DNA from: WRGT01 sp942493035
Lineage (GTDB): Bacteria; Spirochaetota; UBA4802; UBA5550
Direction: 5' to 3'
Assembly: GCA_942493035.1 (NCBI GenBank)
Contig: OW818666.1
Span: forward strand, 682,001-746,000
Length of the DNA: 64,000 bases
The translations under genes were made by a program, and so were the position numbers. A model generated the notes under the pieces. The model worked only from the letters and a program-made list of their open reading frames with translations, was not told the origin of the DNA and ran no database searches. Numbering within the stretch: position 1 is the stretch's first letter; the number at the start of each line of letters is the position of its first letter. Shown here in pieces: positions 26,566 to 35,091 of the stretch.

Positions 26566-27033
26566 AATACCCGCTTATAATTAAATTAGTGTAAATCATT
26601 TATCATTGATCCGGAGAGGAGTGCCGGACTGATTAGTAAGTACTCATAAACCAGTGACATTCTATCTTCACTGCGCATTTTACCACTCATTTATTACTAC
26701 TTACAATGAATATATATAATATAGAGTCAAGCATAAAATAAGTAGTCACTTTGAGAGTATAATCAAGCGAATCATTCTAATTAAAAACTACATTATATGA
26801 TACATTAGGTTGCTGAAGTGGTTTTCTAAAAGTTTATCACAAATAGATGAAAAAAAGATACATATTCTTCGTAAAAATAGTTAAATTTAAACTGTGCACC
26901 CGGAATAGATACTAAATACTCATAAACCAAATGAATTATATATCCGCGGCGCCTTTGGTGCGGCGGATATATAATTTTAATATAGGTTCATGAGTACTTA
27001 CAAAAGATCATTTAACTGTGGAAAAAAGATAAT
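26566..27033. other. Intergenic region with repeated 17-mer
   Basis: No gene seen in 468 bases. GTAAGTACTCATAAACC stands alone at 26636-26652. A near copy opens the palindromic element at 26914, and its inverted copy closes it at 27001. The divergent genes on either side are both signalling genes, so their promoters also lie here. Confidence 0.6.
26914..27001. repeat. Palindromic element with GC-rich core
   Basis: Outer arms AAATACTCATAAACC and GGTTCATGAGTACTT are inverted. The inner core ATTATATATCCGC...GGCGGATATATAAT is nearly perfect around GGCGCCTTTGGTGC. MITE-like, non-coding. Confidence 0.75.
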
Positions 27034-28143
27034 ATGAAAAATGGAAATAGTCTGATATCAAAGAGGAAATATCTCGTTACTACAATAGTAAGAGTTGAAG
27101 TTCTTCTTGTTTTATGTATATATCCGGTTGGTTTATTTGTCGGTATTGATGCAAGTCAGTTTTTACGATTAGCTATTGCACTGATATTTGCCGGATTAGG
27201 ACTTGCCCTTATTGCAGGGAGTAAAAATTTTAATAATTTTGTAAAACCGCTGAACTTTCTTGGTGAGTATATCAGTTCTCTCTACAATAACGATTTTACC
27301 TATCGCGTTGACCTTTCACATACTTCCGGACACAGGGAGCTTTTTGATCAGCTGAACAAAACGACTGATAAGCTTGAGGGTATACTTACAGGAATAAAAA
27401 ATTCCACATCAACTGTTGTAAATAAAATTGATGATATAACAAATGGTAATAAAAAGATTATAACTCTAACCGATGAACAGATAACATCGCTGGGTAACAC
27501 CTTTGCCTCTATTGAAGAACTTACAGCTACAGTAAACGCAAATGAGGATAATGCGCAGAAGACCGAGGTAAACTCCCGTGCGACAGTTGATGCTGTTTTA
27601 AATGGAGATAGCGCGGTAAGTGAAACTCTTTCTGCAATGGATGAGGTGATCAGAAGCAGTGCTAAGATAAAGGATATTATCGGAGTTGTAAACGATATAG
27701 CGTTTCAGACAAATCTTCTGGCTCTCAATGCTGCAGTTGAGTCTGCCCGTGCCGGGGACCATGGAAGGGGATTTGCTGTAGTTGCAAACGAGGTGAGAAA
27801 TCTTGCGCAGAGAAGTTCCGCCTCGGCAAAAGAAGTGCAGCTTCTTATTAATGATATAGTGCAGAAGATTCTGAAAAGTAATGAGCTTGTTCTAAAGACT
27901 GCCGGTTGTTTAAATACAATTACCGATTATACTCAGAATATCTCAAAACAGATTGCAGAGATAAATGCGACATCAAGGGAACAGTCTGCCGGAATATCTG
28001 AGATAAGCAGTTCAATTGAGAAGATTCAGAATTCAACTGCCCGGAACAGAGAGCTTATTAATAACTCCACGTTGACTGATGAACAGATACGGGATCTTGC
28101 ACTGCAGTTATTCAGTCTGGTTTCAAAATTTAAACTCAGCTGA
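27034..28143 (+). CDS. Methyl-accepting chemotaxis-like protein without a large sensor domain
   Basis: 369 residues. Two N-terminal hydrophobic segments (about 13-35 and 41-61) are joined by only a few residues, so there is no periplasmic ligand domain. A HAMP-like stretch follows (65-120). The signalling hairpin has its tip at NLLALNAAVESARAGDHGRGFAVVANEVRNLAQRS, which binds CheA and CheW. It probably senses a membrane or cytosolic cue. Directly upstream of a REC-PAS kinase on the same strand, so a shared pathway is possible. Confidence 0.9.
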   Translation: MKNGNSLISKRKYLVTTIVRVEVLLVLCIYPVGLFVGIDASQFLRLAIALIFAGLGLALIAGSKNFNNFVKPLNFLGEYISSLYNNDFTYRVDLSHTSGHRELFDQLNKTTDKLEGILTGIKNSTSTVVNKIDDITNGNKKIITLTDEQITSLGNTFASIEELTATVNANEDNAQKTEVNSRATVDAVLNGDSAVSETLSAMDEVIRSSAKIKDIIGVVNDIAFQTNLLALNAAVESARAGDHGRGFAVVANEVRNLAQRSSASAKEVQLLINDIVQKILKSNELVLKTAGCLNTITDYTQNISKQIAEINATSREQSAGISEISSSIEKIQNSTARNRELINNSTLTDEQIRDLALQLFSLVSKFKLS

Positions 28144-28192
28144 CGTGGTAGTAAATATTTTATTAACAGTTTAATTTTTTTTGCAGGATGGT

Positions 28193-29983
28193 ATGATGGA
28201 TTTTCGCGGTAAAACAGTTCTGATAGTTGATGATGACAGAATTATAGCAATGGCAGAGGCGTCCTTTCTCAATAAAAGCGGTTATAATGCTGTTACAGCC
28301 GGTACCGGAGAAGAGGTCTTTGAGTTACTTCACTCCGGGGCAGATTGTCATATAATACTTCTGGATATTGATCTGGGGAACGGTATCAGCGGTCCGGAGC
28401 TTGCCGAAAGAATTCTGCAAATAAGGGATATTCCTATTATTTTTGTCACTTCACATACTGATGGCGACATGACCGATAAAGTTAAACATATCAGGAAGTA
28501 CGGATATGTTGTAAAAAATTCCGGAGACTTTGTTATACTCTCGGCAATTGAAATGGCTTTTGAACTTTTTTACGAAAAGTGTAAAACTGTTGAAGCTGCA
28601 AAAAACTTTGAGATGATTGCAAACACTTCTCCTGCATTATTATGGATGTCGGGAACTGATAAATTATGCACATGGTTCAATAATCCCTGGCTCGAATTTA
28701 CAGGAAGAAAAATCGAACAGGAGCTGGGAGATGGATGGACGGAGAGTATTCATCCAGATGATAAAGAGAGCTGCGTGATCGGATATTACCGCGGATTTGA
28801 TGCAAGAGAGCCTTTCTCTCTTGAATACCGTTTGAAACGAAATGACGGGGAATACCGGTGGATTATCGACAGGGGACATCCGAGATACAATTCATCAGGT
28901 GTATTTGAAGGATATATAGGTTCCTGCCTTGACATCACAGAAAGAAAAAATGTTGAGTTTAAACATGAAGAACAGATGAATTTTGTTTCGTCTCTTATCA
29001 ATACAATTCCTCTTCCGGTATTTTATAAGGACAGATCGGGGCGATATATCGGCTGCAACAGTGCATTCGAAAAATTTATGTATACAAAGTTCGAGAATGT
29101 TAAGGGTAAAACTGTATTTGATCTTTCTCCACGTGAAATTGCGGAGAAGTATTATGAAATGGATGAGGCGCTTTTTAACAAACCCGGCACTCAAAGCTAT
29201 GAATGGGTGGTCAAATCACTCAAGGGTGATCTTAAATATGTCATTTTCAACAAAGCTACATTTAATGATCATACCGGAAGTGTGGCGGGACTTATTGGTA
29301 TAATTCAGGATATTACTGATCAGAAAGCATATGAAGAGAAAATTACAAATCTTCTGAACGAGAAGGATTTTCTTCTCAAAGAAAAGGAGATTCTGCTTAA
29401 AGAGGTGCACCATCGAATAAAGAATAATATGTCAACTATCTCCAGTCTTCTTCTGCTTCAGGCTGATGCGGTTGTTGAGCCGGCAGCGGTTGCTGCTCTT
29501 AATGACGCCAGATCAAGAGTTATGAGTATGATGATAATCTATGACAAGCTTTACAGATCAGCGGATTTCAGAAATATTGAAGTGCGTGATTACCTTGTGA
29601 ATCTGATTCATGAAATTTTCTCAACTTTTCCGGGAAGAAAAAATTTAAACATTGAGTATGATTTGGATGACTTTATTCTCGATTCAAAAGTACTGTTTCC
29701 GCTTGGCATTATTATCAATGAACTGCTGACTAACAGCATGAAGCATGCTTTTCCCGGAGGTAGGGATGGTATTATTAATGTTTCAGTAAAGATTGATGGA
29801 GATGGTATTATTGAGGCTTCGGTTGCTGATGATGGAGTAGGGATGCCGGAGAGCATTGACTGGAGCAGAACGCAGAGTTTCGGGCTTAATCTTATAGATC
29901 TTCTTGCTGATCAGATTGGCGGAAGTGTTACGGTGAACAGGCACAGCGGAACTGAGTTTATAATAAAATTCAGGAAGGACTGA
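28193..29983 (+). CDS. Cytosolic REC-PAS-PAS histidine kinase (HisKA_2 type)
   Basis: 596 residues from ATG 28193 (or 28196), with AGGA just upstream; the upstream TTG 28181 is less likely. Order: receiver (about 5-125) with DDD, phospho-acceptor in ILLDIDLGNG and VVKN; PAS with PAC (135-255); a second PAS (260-375); HisKA_2 dimerisation helix with LLKEVHHRIKNNMSTISSLL; HATPase with INELLTNSMKHAF, DDGVGMPESI and SFGLNLIDLLADQIGG. No membrane segment. The N-terminal receiver suggests it is controlled by another kinase. Confidence 0.92.
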   Translation: MMDFRGKTVLIVDDDRIIAMAEASFLNKSGYNAVTAGTGEEVFELLHSGADCHIILLDIDLGNGISGPELAERILQIRDIPIIFVTSHTDGDMTDKVKHIRKYGYVVKNSGDFVILSAIEMAFELFYEKCKTVEAAKNFEMIANTSPALLWMSGTDKLCTWFNNPWLEFTGRKIEQELGDGWTESIHPDDKESCVIGYYRGFDAREPFSLEYRLKRNDGEYRWIIDRGHPRYNSSGVFEGYIGSCLDITERKNVEFKHEEQMNFVSSLINTIPLPVFYKDRSGRYIGCNSAFEKFMYTKFENVKGKTVFDLSPREIAEKYYEMDEALFNKPGTQSYEWVVKSLKGDLKYVIFNKATFNDHTGSVAGLIGIIQDITDQKAYEEKITNLLNEKDFLLKEKEILLKEVHHRIKNNMSTISSLLLLQADAVVEPAAVAALNDARSRVMSMMIIYDKLYRSADFRNIEVRDYLVNLIHEIFSTFPGRKNLNIEYDLDDFILDSKVLFPLGIIINELLTNSMKHAFPGGRDGIINVSVKIDGDGIIEASVADDGVGMPESIDWSRTQSFGLNLIDLLADQIGGSVTVNRHSGTEFIIKFRKD

Positions 29984-30104
29984 TTTACGGAAGTAGTTAT
30001 TACTAAATGTAATTTTTTAAAATTAATAAAAGTTAAGGAAAAAATACTGGATTTACGGTTACAATTTGAATAAAATCGGAATATAAAGATGATTTAACTC
30101 AAAA

Positions 30105-32270
30105 TCAGAATATATCCCTGAGCTTCTTCAGGTCCAGGGGCTTGGTGATATATCCGCTGAATCCGTCGTCGATGCATTTGTTGATTGTATCTTTATGTAT
30201 ATGGGCACTCATTGCGTAGATGATGATATGTCTGTTCTCTTCGCCGGCTTCACCATTCCGGATCATTCTCATTGCCTCATATCCGTCCAGGACAGGCATT
30301 TCCAGATCCATTAAAACCATGTCGAATTTCTGTGTCTTTAATCTTTCAATTACATCATTTCCATTCTCTGCAATAACATAATCCCGTTCGAGCTTTTTCA
30401 TGTAAGCTTCAATCAGTTTCTGGTTCATGATATTATCTTCTGCGATGAGAATATGCTCCGATGCTCTCTGCTCATGAGCATCGTAACATTCAATATCTTC
30501 AGAGCATGGTTTATTTCCTTCAGCCAGAGGTATGATAAAACTGAAAGTGCTCCCTTTATCGGGTTCACTTATAACTTTAATATCACCTTTCATCAATCTG
30601 CTTATCTGCTTGCATATTGAAAGACCAAGCCCTGTCCCTCCGAATTTACGGAATGTAGATGCATCGCCCTGAGTAAAACTTTCAAAAATTAATTCATGCT
30701 TGTCTGCAGGGATACCAATACCGGTGTCTGTCACTGAAAACTCAATGAACTCTGTTATCTCTGAATCGTGATTGTAGCCCGTTCCGTCCGACATGGAAAC
30801 ACTTATTGCAATTCCGCCCTTCGGTGTAAATTTGATCGCGTTTCCTATGAGATTTATAAGTATCTGCCGCAGTCTTTCAGGAGCAGACTTAATATACTCC
30901 GGAACATCGGGATTGATACTCTTTGTGATTGTAAGCTTTTTGCTCAGTGCAAGGAGTTCCATTGAGCGATAGACGCTTGTTATAAGTTTATTGAGATCTG
31001 TATCTACAAGGTCAATCTCCACTTTTCCAGCTTCTATTTTAGACATATCCAGAATGTCATTTATAAGCACCATGAGGTAATTCCCGGAATCTCTTACAAC
31101 TTTCAGATATTCATTTCTCTCATCGGTATTGTCACTTAAGAGCGCGAGATTGGTCATCCCGAGTATTGAGTTCATCGGTGTACGTATTTCATGACTCATT
31201 GCAGCTAAAAATTTTGTTTTCGCGCCCGCTGCTGTCTCAGCCCGGTCCCGTTCAAATTTAAGTTTTTGTTCGTATTCAATGCGTTCGGTGAAATCCTGGA
31301 GCATGCCGAGTGCAATTATAGAATCATTCAGTCTGAAATTTTCAACGGTTATGAGGCAATGTTTTGTTTTTTTGTCACCTGTGATCAATGTAATCTCGCG
31401 ATTAGACACATGTCCGTTTTTTGATGCTTCCATGGCAATTTTGATAACATCTTCAGGATCTTCATACAGGTCAAGTTCATAGGGGCTTTTTCCGATAATT
31501 TCATCTCTGGAATATTTCATCAGATTAATCATGGCATCATTGACATCAATAAATCTTCCGTTATCGAACCGGAGCATAGCCATTGGCGCGATACCTGAAT
31601 AAAATGATTTTGAAAATTTCTCCTCTGACTGGCTGAGCTTTTCGATTATGGCATCATTTTCAATGGAGAGATTAAGTGATTTGGTGAGTATTTTATTTAT
31701 CCGGTATGCTGTAATGAAGATTGTGACAAGAAATAAAATTATCAGCAAACCTACGGCGGTATAATCATTTCTTAGTGAAATAATAAAATATAGTCCATAG
31801 GGAAAGAGCGAAAGGATATTGAAAATCGAGAAAGCAGTCATGCTTGTTGAATGTGTGCTTACCGATCCGGAAGATAACGCTCCAAGAAGAAGAACTGTAA
31901 AAAAAATATATATCTGATTATCAATAGACTGAAGAAAAAAAAGATAAGATCCGAAAACCACACCCGAAACGGCAGTCGTAAAATAAAAAAGTTTTCTCCA
32001 GAAACTTTTATTTTTATTTTTAATTCTATGGTACGCAATCGTCATTGCAAGCTTTATTGTGAATGAAAGTATCGCAAATGGAAACCAGATTAATACTATC
32101 TGATTATAAACATCAAATTGCTTCAGTGTATTCTGAAATAGAAAAACGATCAGAAAGGTTGTGATAAAAAGTATTACCGTTGACTGATATGAGTTTATAT
32201 AAAGAATATCAGTCCTTATATCGTTCAGATCTTTTTTGTGTTTATTCTCCATCTGATGAATTTTTTTCAT
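30105..32270 (-). CDS. Membrane hybrid histidine kinase with receiver
   Basis: 721 residues. Six or seven transmembrane helices (about 28-200), PAS (205-330), HisKA with MSHEIRTPMNSILGM, HATPase with INLIGNAIKFTP, DTGIGIPADKH and FGGTGLGLSICKQI, and a C-terminal receiver with AEDN, LMDLEMPVLDG and TKPL. A classic BarA-like arrangement without an Hpt domain. Its ATG overlaps the stop of the upstream metallo-hydrolase gene by four bases (ATGA), so the two are translationally coupled. Confidence 0.93.
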   Translation of the reverse strand: MKKIHQMENKHKKDLNDIRTDILYINSYQSTVILFITTFLIVFLFQNTLKQFDVYNQIVLIWFPFAILSFTIKLAMTIAYHRIKNKNKSFWRKLFYFTTAVSGVVFGSYLFFLQSIDNQIYIFFTVLLLGALSSGSVSTHSTSMTAFSIFNILSLFPYGLYFIISLRNDYTAVGLLIILFLVTIFITAYRINKILTKSLNLSIENDAIIEKLSQSEEKFSKSFYSGIAPMAMLRFDNGRFIDVNDAMINLMKYSRDEIIGKSPYELDLYEDPEDVIKIAMEASKNGHVSNREITLITGDKKTKHCLITVENFRLNDSIIALGMLQDFTERIEYEQKLKFERDRAETAAGAKTKFLAAMSHEIRTPMNSILGMTNLALLSDNTDERNEYLKVVRDSGNYLMVLINDILDMSKIEAGKVEIDLVDTDLNKLITSVYRSMELLALSKKLTITKSINPDVPEYIKSAPERLRQILINLIGNAIKFTPKGGIAISVSMSDGTGYNHDSEITEFIEFSVTDTGIGIPADKHELIFESFTQGDASTFRKFGGTGLGLSICKQISRLMKGDIKVISEPDKGSTFSFIIPLAEGNKPCSEDIECYDAHEQRASEHILIAEDNIMNQKLIEAYMKKLERDYVIAENGNDVIERLKTQKFDMVLMDLEMPVLDGYEAMRMIRNGEAGEENRHIIIYAMSAHIHKDTINKCIDDGFSGYITKPLDLKKLRDIF

Positions 32271-33349
32271 TTTCTATCGGCACTCTGATGTAATTTAATG
32301 TCATTAATCATTTTGTGCAGATAAACATCCAGGAAGACAAGTGTTGATACCGGGAATGTTATTTTAACAAGCCGCTGAATCACCTGATCATCTATTCCGC
32401 AGATCTCTTTATATAGTTCATCAAAGGAGAGGTTTATATTGTCATCGTTAATATGATTCCGGATTTTTTTGTAAACATGTTCATGCTTTTTCACTGTATC
32501 TGAAATATATTCTTTTATTGTACTATGATTTTCAAGAGGGGTGAAGTGTCCCTGGCAGATCATAGATACTTTATCTTTTTCAGCAAGATCAAGAATTATT
32601 TTCTGTGATACTATGGTGCTGTTAAGGTCGCCGAACTGTATATCATTTGGTGTTAAAAAATTCAAAGAGTCTCCGGTAAAAAGAATTTTTTTCCCGGCGT
32701 GGTAATACATCAGATGGCAGTCTGTATGTCCCGGAGTCTCGATAGCATAAAATTCATCTTCGATTTTCCATCCTTCACATTCAAATCCGTTTAAACTGAT
32801 TTTTAATTTTTCATTATTGCTGAAATACTTTATACGGTTTTTCCCGGCAGTTATACTTCCGATTGTTTTAAGAGAAAATAAATAGGAAGTTACAAAGAGT
32901 AAAGGTATCATTACATATTTTGAAGTGAGTTTTGTTCTGAGCATAAAATTGATAAATCCGTCGCTGAAAAAACCGAGGCGCTTAAGGAAACCTTTTTTAT
33001 CAAGCTCGTTGTACATCATCAGAATCTGGCCGGTACCGTTTGTACGGAGATAGGGAATTTTATCCGCAGCATTATAATGATACCTGATAGTACTGCTGCC
33101 CGACGCCACTCTGCCGTTATTTGCTATGTGATCATTATGGTAATGTGTACAAAGTATAGTGAAATCCTTTTTATCCTTCAGGAATGCTTTAAGTTCCTTA
33201 TATCTTTCTCTTCCGCATGAGGTGTCGATAATATACCACTTCTTACCGGTATTAAGCGCGTAAGTGTTTGATATGTCGCTGCCGTTTCCCCTCTTTTTTG
33301 GAAGGGTAAAAAAAATGAGTCCGGCTTTTTCGTAGTCTCTGTTTATCAT
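32267..33349 (-). CDS. MBL-fold metallo-hydrolase
   Basis: 360 residues from ATG 33349 (GTG 33355 also open). Zinc ligands are all visible: THYHNDH, the GHTDCH motif, FTGDSLNF and the late GHFTPL. An insertion of about 70 residues (roughly 125-190) with a hydrophobic stretch (MIPLLFVTSYLFSL) may sit at a membrane surface. The C-terminal helices are longer than in glyoxalase II. The substrate is unknown. It is coupled by a 4-base overlap to a hybrid kinase, suggesting that it makes or removes a signal for that kinase (inference). Confidence 0.85.
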   Translation of the reverse strand: MINRDYEKAGLIFFTLPKKRGNGSDISNTYALNTGKKWYIIDTSCGRERYKELKAFLKDKKDFTILCTHYHNDHIANNGRVASGSSTIRYHYNAADKIPYLRTNGTGQILMMYNELDKKGFLKRLGFFSDGFINFMLRTKLTSKYVMIPLLFVTSYLFSLKTIGSITAGKNRIKYFSNNEKLKISLNGFECEGWKIEDEFYAIETPGHTDCHLMYYHAGKKILFTGDSLNFLTPNDIQFGDLNSTIVSQKIILDLAEKDKVSMICQGHFTPLENHSTIKEYISDTVKKHEHVYKKIRNHINDDNINLSFDELYKEICGIDDQVIQRLVKITFPVSTLVFLDVYLHKMINDIKLHQSADRK

Positions 33350-33440
33350 AATCACTCAGTATTATATTTGTATAAGGTGTTACAGTATAAATATCCGGTT
33401 TAAAGGATTGAGTGCATAAAATTGCAAAACACAAAATCTT

Positions 33441-33480
33441 CTCTCCCCATCTCCTTGAGGAGAGGGGGCCGGGGGGTGAG
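33441..33480. repeat. REP-like GC-rich hairpin
   Basis: CTCTCCCCATCTCC, TTGA, GGAGAGGGGG, then CCGGGGGGTGAG. As I recall, this is a common repeat type in diverse genomes. It lies between the MBL gene start and the end of the GAF kinase gene. Confidence 0.65.
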
Positions 33481-33498
33481 GTCTCTATATAATTATAA

Positions 33499-34791
33499 CT
33501 ATTTTCTGGTATTTTTCAAGGGTATTCTGAAAGAAAACTCTGCCCATTTATTTTCTTCAGATTCGGCACGGATATGCCCATTATGGAGTTGTATTATTTT
33601 CCAGCTGTTATACAATCCTACTCCTGTCCCTTTTCTCTTCATAAGCTCTGCCTTTTCTATCCGCGAGAATTTTCTGAAAAGTTTCGCTTTCGCCTCCTCG
33701 GGAAATCCGGGGCCGGTATTCCGGATTGATAGAGTCAGTTCTTTTTCATCGGATGTTAGAGTTATATCGATTATGCCGTTTTGATCTCCATATTTAACAG
33801 CGTTGCTCAACAGGTTGTTGGTTACAATTTTGATCAGTGTTACATCACATTCCACCGGAAGTACCGGAGGGGTATTTCTGTTTATTGTCATTTTTTTTTC
33901 AAGAGCGAGAGGGGTAATCATTTCGATAGACTCATCAAGTATTGTCTTTACCATATCTGTCTGAGTAATGTAGAGATCGACATTTTTATTTTCAAATCTG
34001 GAGAGTGTGAGATATTCAGTTGTCATCTCTTTCATGTATTTAGCTTTGTTTACCATTCTAATGATGTACTGTTTATGCTTCTCGTCCATTGTTCCAAAAT
34101 ATCCATCGGCAAGAGTATTCCCCAGAGTAATCATTGAGTCCAGCGGGCTCTTCAGTTCGTGGCTTACAAAGCTCAGCATTTCAAGGTATGAGTTTATAGA
34201 GTCTGAAAGCTGTTCAATTCTCAGGGCTTTTTCAACCGCCTGTCCCAGTCTTTCCACTATCTTCATATGATTTATTATATGTGATTCGTCATAGATATTC
34301 TGCTCTCTGGAACTGATGAAGAGCAGCCCCACAGGTCTGTTCTCTACCGAGAGGGGTGCTGTTATGCTTGAGTTTATCCCCTCCTGAACGAGGAGTTTTG
34401 TAGTATCGCTTGCAGGGTGTGTTTTCAGATATTCACGGAGGTTGTTTATTACCCTGGGTGTACCATCAGCGAATACTTTTTCAAGAGAGCTGTTGTCAAT
34501 CTCCGCGCTGTATCCTTTGTCGAGTTTTAAATCACTGTAGTCGGCTTTAACATAAAAAATAGTTAACCGTTTACCGTTCTCTTCAAAAAACGATACAGCA
34601 ATTCTGTCGCAGGGGATTATCTCCCGGATATGAATAAAAAGAAAATCAACGATCTCCTCCAGACTCTGAAGGGAGGCAATTTTATTATTTATAAAATCAA
34701 CTGTTGTTGAAGATCCTACATTTAATTCAGATTGATTATTTACATTTTTATAATCATAAAAATCAATGGGTCGTTTTTTTATCTCTGTCAT
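33499..34791 (-). CDS. GAF-domain histidine kinase
   Basis: 430 residues, soluble. GAF domain (about 35-195) with EIIPCDRIAVSFFEENG and SSITAPLSVENRPVGLLFISS. HisKA with LSFVSHELKSPLDSMITLGN. HATPase with IVTNNLLSNAVKYGD, NTGPGFPEEAKAKLF and GTGVGLYNSWKI. No receiver. It probably senses a small molecule or redox cue in the cytosol. Upstream lies the large triple palindrome, so it is likely monocistronic. Confidence 0.92.
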   Translation of the reverse strand: MTEIKKRPIDFYDYKNVNNQSELNVGSSTTVDFINNKIASLQSLEEIVDFLFIHIREIIPCDRIAVSFFEENGKRLTIFYVKADYSDLKLDKGYSAEIDNSSLEKVFADGTPRVINNLREYLKTHPASDTTKLLVQEGINSSITAPLSVENRPVGLLFISSREQNIYDESHIINHMKIVERLGQAVEKALRIEQLSDSINSYLEMLSFVSHELKSPLDSMITLGNTLADGYFGTMDEKHKQYIIRMVNKAKYMKEMTTEYLTLSRFENKNVDLYITQTDMVKTILDESIEMITPLALEKKMTINRNTPPVLPVECDVTLIKIVTNNLLSNAVKYGDQNGIIDITLTSDEKELTLSIRNTGPGFPEEAKAKLFRKFSRIEKAELMKRKGTGVGLYNSWKIIQLHNGHIRAESEENKWAEFSFRIPLKNTRK

Positions 34792-35091
34792 ATTTAATCC
34801 ATGATATTATTATAGGTCTATAATCAATTAATTTTTGAGAGTACAGCGCTTTGCGCTGTACTGGGAATGGGGGATTACGGGGGCAGTGCCCCCGTAATCC
34901 CCCATTCCCAGCGTATGCGAAGCATACGCATCCCCAAAAACAATTCGCTGCCGCTATTTGAAAACAATCAAAATTCACTTTGTTCTTGACTGGTAAGAGT
35001 AATAAATAACTATTACGTTATTCAAATTATCAATAACTTTTTTTAAGTTTTAAGAGGGGAATCCCCTCAGGGATATCATGAATAATACGAT
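34792..35091. other. Divergent intergenic region dominated by the triple palindrome
   Basis: No gene. The element at 34840-34929 occupies the middle; AT-rich flanks carry promoters for the GAF kinase (leftward) and the Cache kinase (rightward). Confidence 0.6.
34840..34929. repeat. Three abutting perfect palindromes (90 bp)
   Basis: First hairpin 34840-34862 (AGTACAGCGC/GCGCTGTACT, loop TTT). Second 34862-34910, a perfect 24-bp stem with a single central G. Third 34911-34929 (GCGTATGC/GCATACGC, loop GAA). The middle arm would form a near loop-free cruciform. There is no coding content. GC-rich against an AT-rich background. Confidence 0.9.

Noticed and set aside
34840..34929. CRISPR array or integron attC site
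   Set aside because: The three palindromes differ in sequence and there are no regular spacers. No cas or integrase gene is near.
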